From contig CAKSWA010000041.1 of assembly GCA_934511165.1 (NCBI GenBank), positions 1 through 18,501 on the forward strand: a stretch of 18,501 bases of DNA, read 5' to 3'. Source of the stretch: an uncultured Oscillospiraceae bacterium (lineage in GTDB: Bacteria > Bacillota > Clostridia > Oscillospirales > Oscillospiraceae). Position 1 is the stretch's first letter, and every line of letters starts with the position of its first letter. Positions 14,190 through 18,501 of this stretch are shown one piece after another. The notes under the pieces were generated by a model. The model had not been told where the DNA came from. It did not search any database and saw only the letters and a program-made list of their open reading frames with translations. Made by a program: the position numbers and the translations under genes.

Positions 14190-16079
14190 ATGCTTGGTAT
14201 TTTATGGTTTTTCCTGTGGCAAAGCGCAGGAATCGCCGTTTCGTATTATGTTTTTCCTGAAAAGAGAACCGTTGTCCGGCTCTGGCTCGGCAGCGTAACC
14301 GGAACGCTTCTCTCCATGTGGGCGCCGATCCCGTTTGCGTTTCTGCGCGGCTTTGGCATCACGGCGCATGTCGCCGCGGCGATTTTCGCCATAGCGCTGC
14401 ACGCGCTCTGGCTCGCGCGGCGCGGGAATACCATCTCCTGCGCGGAAGACGCCGCGATGGACCGCCCTCTTCCCTTCCTGCTTATTCCCTTTATAGCGCT
14501 TGCTGTGTATCTCGTAGGCTCGCATACGCTGCAAAACGTGAACGGCGCTCTTTATACTGGCCAATGCACCTACGGCGATATGGCAATGCATTTAAGCTTT
14601 ATTACCTCCATCGCCGAACAGCAGACGTTCCCGCCGGAGTATAACCTGCTTCCAGGCACGCCGGTGAGCTATCCGTTCCTCTGCGACAGCGTTTCCTCCA
14701 GTCTCTATCTGCTTGGAACGCCGCTTCGCTGGGCATATATGATCCCGATGTTCTTCGCCTTTGCGCAGGTATTCTGCGGCGTATGGTTTCTCAGTCGGGA
14801 GTTTTGCCGGAAGAAATATGCGCCGGTGCTTGCTTTTCTGCTGTTCTTCCTCAACGGCGGGTTGGGCATGATCTACTTCCTCAACGGCGAGTATTCTCTG
14901 CGTGACCTCTTCACCGCGTTTTACAAAACGCCCACGAATCTCACGGAAAAGGGCATGCGATGGGTCAATGTCATTGCGGACATGCTGTTGCCGCAGCGGG
15001 CAACGCTCTTTGGCTGGGCGGCGCTGTTCGCCGTTTTGTATCTGCTCTTCCGGGCGGTTTTCCGCGGGGACACGCGGCTATTTCTTCCCGCGGGCATTCT
15101 CGGCGGGCTGCTCCCGATGGTGCATACGCATTCCTATTTTGCTCTCGGGCTTATGGCGGCGTGCTGGCTCGTGTATTCCGCTGTTCGTGACCACTTTTCC
15201 CGCGAATGGTTCTTGGGCTGGCTCCGGTTCGGGCTGCCGGCCGTGCTGCTGGCACTGCCGCAGCTTTTTCTCTGGACATTCCCCTCCGTCGGTGGAAACG
15301 AGCATTTTGTCCGCGTTGCGATCGACTGGGTGAATAACGGAAAGGAGCCCTGGCTCTGGTTCTGGGTCAAAAATGTCGGGCTCGTGTTCGTCCTGACGCC
15401 GTTTGCGCTCTTCGCCGTCTCGAAAGAGCAGCGTGCGGCCTTTTCCGGCGCGGTGTTCATTTTCGTTCTCTGCGAGCTGCTTGTATTCCAGCCGAACGAA
15501 TACGACAACAATAAGCTCTTGTATATTGCCTATGCGTTCGGGTGCTTCGTGTGCGCCGATGCGCTGGCCGATTGGCTTGCCCGGCTTCGGAGCCCGGCAG
15601 CGCAGGGCGTGCTTCTTGCCGCCGCGCTTTTTATCAGCTCCAATGCCGCCGTATTCACGCTTGGGCGCGAAGTTGCCTCCGGCATTCCGAAATACGGCTA
15701 TGAGCTTTTCTCCCGTGATGAAGTCACCGCGGCGGAATATATTATCGATAACACCGAGCCGGACGCCCTGTTCCTCACCAAGGACAATCACGACAACACT
15801 GTCGCGACACTCACCGGACGGAACATCGTCTGCGGCAGCAGCTCGTACCTCTACTTTCACGGTCTGAATTATCAGGGCAAGCAATACCTTGCCGAGCAGA
15901 TGCTCACGAATGCGGAGGCATTTGAGGCATATCGCGATAGTGAAGACCTCGACTATGTGTACATCGGCTACCATGAACGCGCGCTCTCCGGCGTCATCAC
16001 CGATTATTTGACGGAAAATTATCCCGTTGCGTTCACTTCCGGGGCAATTACGATTTACGATCTTCATCCGGAGAACTGA
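14190..16079 (+). CDS. Polytopic membrane protein, probable GT-C-like enzyme
   Basis: I do not recognise the 629-aa product with certainty. It has about ten or more hydrophobic segments and a soluble C-terminal part (about 500-629). The first large outside loop carries CTYGDMAMHLSFITSIAEQ (Asp130, His134) and then PPEYNLLPGTPVSYPFLCD. This looks like the acidic first-loop motif of GT-C glycosyltransferases and of DUF2298-like membrane proteins. Later patches with a conserved look are RWVNVIADMLLPQR, PMVHTHSYFALG and FQPNEYDNNKLLY. A GT-C-like role in glycan assembly is inferred from these motifs and from the divergent glycosyltransferase operon with a shared -35 element. The SD is AAAAAGGAT at 14172-14180, about 10 nt before the ATG. 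It ends before a 17-bp bidirectional terminator. Confidence 0.65.
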   Translation: MLGILWFFLWQSAGIAVSYYVFPEKRTVVRLWLGSVTGTLLSMWAPIPFAFLRGFGITAHVAAAIFAIALHALWLARRGNTISCAEDAAMDRPLPFLLIPFIALAVYLVGSHTLQNVNGALYTGQCTYGDMAMHLSFITSIAEQQTFPPEYNLLPGTPVSYPFLCDSVSSSLYLLGTPLRWAYMIPMFFAFAQVFCGVWFLSREFCRKKYAPVLAFLLFFLNGGLGMIYFLNGEYSLRDLFTAFYKTPTNLTEKGMRWVNVIADMLLPQRATLFGWAALFAVLYLLFRAVFRGDTRLFLPAGILGGLLPMVHTHSYFALGLMAACWLVYSAVRDHFSREWFLGWLRFGLPAVLLALPQLFLWTFPSVGGNEHFVRVAIDWVNNGKEPWLWFWVKNVGLVFVLTPFALFAVSKEQRAAFSGAVFIFVLCELLVFQPNEYDNNKLLYIAYAFGCFVCADALADWLARLRSPAAQGVLLAAALFISSNAAVFTLGREVASGIPKYGYELFSRDEVTAAEYIIDNTEPDALFLTKDNHDNTVATLTGRNIVCGSSSYLYFHGLNYQGKQYLAEQMLTNAEAFEAYRDSEDLDYVYIGYHERALSGVITDYLTENYPVAFTSGAITIYDLHPEN

Positions 16080-16092
16080 ATAGCAACCGCCA

Positions 16093-16132
16093 GAAACGCC
16101 CTGCAAGATTTTAATATCTTGCAGGGCGTTTC
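16093..16132. terminator. Bidirectional terminator between convergent genes
   Basis: A perfect 17-bp stem (arms 16093-16109 and 16116-16132, GAAACGCCCTGCAAGAT with its complement) has a 6-base loop. The T-run is short on both sides (GTTTC), so termination relies on the very stable stem. It lies between the plus-strand membrane protein gene and the minus-strand ankyrin gene. Confidence 0.8.
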
Positions 16133-16137
16133 GATGA

Positions 16138-16647
16138 TTATTTTGTCATCCGTTTGAGTAATTCCGCACGGTATGGGAGTTTCTGTGCAAGCTCGATGGG
16201 GGTATAGCCCCAGTCGTTTTTTATGTTCAATTCAAGCGTGCAGCGTTTAAAAATAACATCATACAGCGGCGCAAAATCCTCGTCGGTAAACTTCGGATGG
16301 CTGATAAGGTACTGAATCGCCACTCTGTGTTTTGCGTCCAGCTGATTGATATCTACCCCTTCATCTATCAATATCAGTGTCAATTCTACTGTTTGTTCCA
16401 TAATGTGCTTAGGGCGAGAAAATAGAATGTGGAACAGCGTTTCGCCTTCCTCATTTGTGCCGTTCAAATCCTCTCCCTCATCCATCAGAAAACTCACGAT
16501 ATCATATCTGTTTTGGGGCGTTTGATTCGCCATAGCGCAGAATATGACGGGTGAGCCGTTCTTTGGTGTTTCATTCAAAAGCCGCTTGTCGTAGATTTCC
16601 TTGAACTGCACAAGCGTCTGCGTTTTGGCGGAAAAGTACATATCCAT
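16138..16647 (-). CDS. Ankyrin-repeat protein
   Basis: The 169-aa protein has no signal peptide and is built of ankyrin-like repeats. Recognisable units are NRYDIVSFLMDEGEDLNGTN with EEGETLFHILF, TLILIDEGVDINQLD with AKHRVAIQYLI, and LELNIKNDWGYTPIELAQKL. The ATG at 16647 is chosen over the ATG at 16656 because AAGGAG directly abuts the latter (no spacing) but lies 9 nt before the former. Ankyrin proteins bind other proteins; stand-alone small ones in Firmicutes are often immunity proteins or antitoxins, but no toxin is visible here. The gene looks more AT-rich than the glycan genes and lies beside an insertion sequence, hinting at acquired DNA. An extended -10 promoter lies upstream. Confidence 0.75.
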   Translation of the reverse strand: MDMYFSAKTQTLVQFKEIYDKRLLNETPKNGSPVIFCAMANQTPQNRYDIVSFLMDEGEDLNGTNEEGETLFHILFSRPKHIMEQTVELTLILIDEGVDINQLDAKHRVAIQYLISHPKFTDEDFAPLYDVIFKRCTLELNIKNDWGYTPIELAQKLPYRAELLKRMTK

Positions 16648-16700
16648 ACCGTTCATCTCCTTTGGAGCATCTATGTAAGACTGCTTGTATTTTTAAATGA

Positions 16701-16709
16701 ATTATAGCA
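16701..16709 (-). promoter_or_regulatory. Extended -10 promoter of the ankyrin gene
   Basis: On minus the sequence TGCTATAAT (16709-16701) is a perfect extended -10. The -35 region 17 nt upstream reads TGGATT, a weak match. The start would be near 16694, about 47 nt before the ATG. The rest of the 16648-16792 gap holds no gene, only an imperfect inverted repeat (TGCGCAT at 16734-16740 with ATGCGCA at 16777-16783). Confidence 0.55.
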
Positions 16710-16787
16710 TATACGCGCAAAATAATCCATGGATGCGCATCACGTGACTGCATCATTCCACAATCTCCCGTGGTAAATGCGCACATA

Positions 16788-16820
16788 CAAAAACCCTCTG
16801 TATGCGCTGCATACAGAGGG
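16788..16820 (-). terminator. Terminator hairpin, left copy of the IS-flanking repeat
   Basis: CCCTCTGTATGC and GCATACAGAGGG form a perfect 12-bp stem around a GCT loop (16794-16820). On the minus strand it is followed by five T (16793-16789), a classic intrinsic terminator for leftward transcription. It is the original target hairpin, and it now lies downstream of the transposase gene. Confidence 0.8.
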
Positions 16821-16822
16821 TT
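16793..16822 (+). repeat. Left ~30-bp direct repeat flanking the IS (target duplication)
   Basis: The 30 bases here are identical, in the same orientation, to 18395-18424. Most of the repeat is a palindrome, but the non-palindromic GCT centre reads the same way in both copies. That identifies a direct repeat, hence a target-site duplication rather than part of the terminal inverted repeats. The boundary is uncertain by one base. Confidence 0.8.
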
Positions 16823-16832
16823 CAGTCTGTCG

Positions 16833-16870
16833 AGAAACCCGGTTACGCATTAAGCGGCAACCGGGTTTCT
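16833..16870 (-). terminator. Hairpin at the end of the transposase gene
   Basis: A perfect 12-bp stem (AGAAACCCGGTT at 16833-16844 with 16859-16870) encloses a 14-base loop that contains the transposase stop codon (16850-16852). Its outer arm overlaps the last five bases of the terminal inverted repeat. The T-run on the minus strand is short, so it may stabilise or attenuate the transcript as much as terminate it. Confidence 0.6.
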
Positions 16871-18319
16871 TTCGTGTTCAGAACAGAAAAGGCGGAAAAG
16901 CAAGAGACGAAAATGGTCATTCCATTTCCATGCTGCCAGCTTTTTCAAGTTCATGGCAGCAGCAAACTTAAGCTTCACCCAGTTTGTCACCTGGGCCAAG
17001 CCTCTGTACTGCGTATAACGCATCGCGTGTTTCTTTTTGGCGTCCGCAAAGACCCGTTCAATGGTCTCTTTACGTTTCCCGTAAAGCTTCTGGTACTCCG
17101 GTGTATATCTGGCATCCTCTGCCAGCTCCTCGTAGTCCTTCCAGATATGCCGCTGTACCGTTTTGACACAGTCCTTGGAATGAGTGCATCGCTCTCTGGT
17201 CGGGCAGCCGGCGCATATTTTGGGGTCTCTCCTGTATTCCCGGTACCCATCCCGGTTTGTCGTACGGTATTTTAACGGCTGGTATTCAGGACATATCACA
17301 CAGTCGTAGAACTCATCGTAAACATACTTCCAGCACTCGTGTCCGCCTTTCATCGTCTGCGGACGCTTGTAGGCTGTGGATAAAACTCTGCCGTCTTCGA
17401 ATACCTTCTTGCAAATATGAGGCGTTTTATACGCAGCATCGGCCACAACGACTTCTGTTTCAGGAAAATGCTCCGTTACCTTGTCGTAAACCTCATCAAA
17501 GGCCACGCTGTCGTGGACATTTCCGGGAGTTACCACTGTCTCCAGCACAAAGCCATGCTTATCGCAGGCAGTATGCGCTTCGTACGCAAACTGCCGCTTG
17601 TGCTCGCCCTTTACGAACAGGCCGCAGTCCGGATCTGTAAGGCTCTTCGTCACAGTGCGGGGCTTCTCTTTCTTCCTGCGAGCCAGCTTCTTCTTAGATG
17701 TGTTATCCCTGCGCTTCCTGGTCGGGGCAGATGGATCATCGTCGTTGTCGAAGGGCTTCTTACCGTACGCTTCTCTGTCCGCGTTGACCTCTTCCATCAG
17801 CTCTTTTGCATAGTGCTTGGACGCCGCCGGGATCTGCTCCTTTACCTGCTTCTTCGTATTGGCGTTCGCCTTGATGTGGGTGCCGTCTATAAAGACAGCT
17901 CGCGGAGAAAGATATCCTGCATCTGCTACTTCGCTCAGTATCCACGCAAATACCTGGTCTACCGTTTCTGCTGTAAACCGATGTCGGAAGTTATAGCTCA
18001 CCGTAGAAAAATGCGGCGTTTCTTCCTGCAGCGTGTATCCCAGAAACCAGCGGTAAGCTACATTCAGACCAACTTCGTCTGCTGTCCGCCGCAGCGAGGG
18101 CAGACCGTACAGATGCTGGATCAGGACCATCTTGAACAGCACCACCGGATCGATACTTGGACGCCCGTTATCTTCGCTGTAGAGCGGCTCCACCATTTCA
18201 TACAGCCGCTCGAAGTCCACGGCTGCATCTATTTTCCGAAGCAGATGCTCCCTCGGCACCAGCTCATCTATAACCACAAACTCTACCTGTTCTCGATCCT
18301 TTTTCCCTCGTTCCAGCAT
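16850..18319 (-). CDS. IS1182-family DDE transposase
   Basis: The 489-aa protein catalyses cut-and-paste or copy-type transposition of its element. The N-terminal segment (about 15-115, HLLRKIDAAVDFERLYEMV to WFLGYTLQEETPHFSTVSYNF) is the DUF772-type DNA-binding region. The DDE triad is visible as Asp145 in AVFIDGTHIKANANTKK, Asp294 in VVVADAAYKTP and Glu421 in KETIERVFADAKKKHAMRY. A basic, Lys/Arg-rich linker lies at about 200-222. A cysteine cluster (Cys340, Cys343, Cys369, Cys372, Cys378, Cys384) suggests a zinc-binding insert, common in this family. The frame is intact, with no stop or shift. The ATG at 18319 has a modest GAGGGTG SD about 9 nt upstream and an extended -10 promoter inside the element. 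Confidence 0.95.
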   Translation of the reverse strand: MLERGKKDREQVEFVVIDELVPREHLLRKIDAAVDFERLYEMVEPLYSEDNGRPSIDPVVLFKMVLIQHLYGLPSLRRTADEVGLNVAYRWFLGYTLQEETPHFSTVSYNFRHRFTAETVDQVFAWILSEVADAGYLSPRAVFIDGTHIKANANTKKQVKEQIPAASKHYAKELMEEVNADREAYGKKPFDNDDDPSAPTRKRRDNTSKKKLARRKKEKPRTVTKSLTDPDCGLFVKGEHKRQFAYEAHTACDKHGFVLETVVTPGNVHDSVAFDEVYDKVTEHFPETEVVVADAAYKTPHICKKVFEDGRVLSTAYKRPQTMKGGHECWKYVYDEFYDCVICPEYQPLKYRTTNRDGYREYRRDPKICAGCPTRERCTHSKDCVKTVQRHIWKDYEELAEDARYTPEYQKLYGKRKETIERVFADAKKKHAMRYTQYRGLAQVTNWVKLKFAAAMNLKKLAAWKWNDHFRLLLFRLFCSEHERNPVAA

Positions 18320-18337
18320 CTTTCTTCACCCTCTTTC

Positions 18338-18346
18338 ATTATACCA
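18338..18346 (-). promoter_or_regulatory. Extended -10 promoter of the transposase
   Basis: On minus, TGGTATAAT (18346-18338) is a perfect extended -10 located 18 bases before the start codon. No -35 match is seen at 16-18 nt spacing. The predicted transcript would start almost at the SD, giving a very short leader. Confidence 0.5.
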
Positions 18347-18356
18347 TCTAAATTGG

Positions 18357-18384
18357 AAAAAGCCCAGCTGTTGCTGGACTTTTT
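18357..18384. terminator. Subterminal hairpin inside the right end of the IS
   Basis: AAAAAGCCCAGC (18357-18368) pairs with GCTGGACTTTTT (18373-18384) apart from one mismatch, around a TGTT loop. A-tract and T-tract flank it, so it can terminate in both directions. It lies upstream of the transposase promoter and would block read-in from outside transcription. Confidence 0.65.
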
Positions 18385-18394
18385 CGACAGACTG

Positions 18395-18424
18395 ACCCTC
18401 TGTATGCGCTGCATACAGAGGGTT
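18395..18424 (+). repeat. Right ~30-bp direct repeat flanking the IS (target duplication)
   Basis: This is the second copy of the sequence at 16793-16822, with the 27-base hairpin core at 18396-18422. Unlike the left copy it lacks a following T-run on the minus strand, because the IS end now occupies that position. Confidence 0.8.
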
Positions 18425-18432
18425 GCAGACTG

Positions 18433-18501
18433 TCAAAAAAGCCTCGCAGAGTTTGCGCCCGCAGGCGCAAATAGAGTATCAATCATTTTCTCCGGCGACA
18501 T
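18433..18501 (-). CDS. Short reading frame open to the right edge (partial or spurious)
   Basis: On minus, a frame enters at 18501 and runs 22 codons (ATG first, then SPEKMIDTLFAPAGANSARLF) to a TGA at 18435-18433. It could be the C-terminus of a gene beyond the window or a chance frame across a terminator. The stop and last codons lie in a T6 tract, and the GCGCC/GGCGC hairpin lies within the codons. I cannot assign a function. Confidence 0.25.
   Translation of the reverse strand: MSPEKMIDTLFAPAGANSARLF
18435..18471 (-). terminator. Probable leftward terminator at the right edge
   Basis: TTTGCGCC (18452-18459) and GGCGCAAA (18464-18471) form a perfect 8-bp stem with a 4-base loop. On minus it is followed, after 11 bases, by six T (18440-18435). 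An alternative stem pairing GCCT with AGGC would directly abut the T-run. Either way it looks like an intrinsic terminator for a minus gene outside the window. Confidence 0.5.

Larger units (their letters stand above)
16823..18394 (-). mobile_element. Insertion sequence, IS1182 family, about 1572 bp
   Basis: The element has 15-bp terminal inverted repeats (CAGTCTGTCGAGAAA at 16823-16837 and, read inward from 18394, CAGTCTGTCGAAAAA; 14 of 15 match), one intact transposase gene on the minus strand and flanking direct repeats of about 30 bp. Size, single ORF and transposase motifs match the IS1182 family, for which long and variable target duplications have been reported. The identical flanks and uninterrupted ORF suggest a recent, possibly active insertion. 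One further T/A pair could extend the ends to 16822 and 18395. Confidence 0.88.

Noticed and set aside
15078..16106. A 342-codon open frame on minus opposite the 629-aa membrane protein
   Set aside because: It crosses the bidirectional terminator stem and its translation is charged and featureless, while the plus frame has clear hydrophobic periodicity and an SD.
16648..16656. ATG at 16656 as start of the ankyrin gene
   Set aside because: AAGGAG directly abuts this ATG, leaving no spacing for initiation; the ATG at 16647 has 9-nt spacing.
16794..18422. The 27-base palindromes as part of the IS terminal inverted repeats
   Set aside because: The asymmetric GCT centre is in direct, not inverted, orientation in the two copies, and the CAGTCTGTCGA tips lie inside them.
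1..18501. CRISPR array, tRNA or rRNA genes, riboswitch
   Set aside because: No regularly spaced repeats, cloverleaf with conserved TTC loop, or recognisable riboswitch core was seen on either strand in the intergenic regions.

Overview
The window looks like chromosome of an endospore-forming Firmicute. The class is most likely Clostridia, and the fairly GC-rich coding sequence would suit an Oscillospiraceae/Ruminococcaceae relative. The evidence is a full-length spoIVA and a cwlD-type amidase (both spore-specific), strong GGAGG-type Shine-Dalgarno (SD) sites, SigA- and SigE-like promoters and many intrinsic terminators. Family names come from motifs read by eye; no database search was run.

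Positions 1-6556, all on the plus strand, hold a housekeeping and sporulation block. It contains trmK (tRNA m1A22 methyltransferase) overlapping a Nif3-like metal protein gene, spoIVA behind a SigE-like promoter, an aspartate aminotransferase with a near-perfect SigA promoter, and cwlD translationally coupled to radA. The cwlD ribosome-binding site lies inside a terminator-like hairpin.

Positions 6571-10219, plus strand, hold a 14-bp perfect AT-rich palindrome, a XerC/D-like tyrosine recombinase, and an MBOAT (AlgI-type) O-acyltransferase paired with a DHHW/AlgX-type SGNH-like partner. The last two look like an extracytoplasmic glycan acylation module. A strong bidirectional terminator at 10237-10278 ends this run.

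Positions 14057-10296, minus strand, hold two polytopic GT-C type glycosyltransferases with a 6-nt gap. Each carries an extracytoplasmic beta-sandwich-like domain: an N-terminal carbohydrate-binding-like module in one, and an F5/8C-like insert in the first loop of a PMT-family enzyme in the other. A divergent 629-aa polytopic membrane protein (14190-16079, plus) has a promoter that appears to share one palindromic -35 element with the promoter of the minus operon. Together with the acylation pair, this suggests a locus for building and decorating a surface or spore glycan.

Positions 16080-18501 are accessory DNA. There is a bidirectional terminator, a more AT-rich ankyrin-repeat gene (minus), and an apparently intact IS1182-family insertion sequence of about 1572 bp. 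Its inverted ends are nearly identical, and it is flanked by a roughly 30-bp direct repeat that is itself a terminator hairpin. A short reading frame on the minus strand is open to the right edge.

I found no tRNA, rRNA, riboswitch or CRISPR array, and no gene-free stretch longer than 300 bases.
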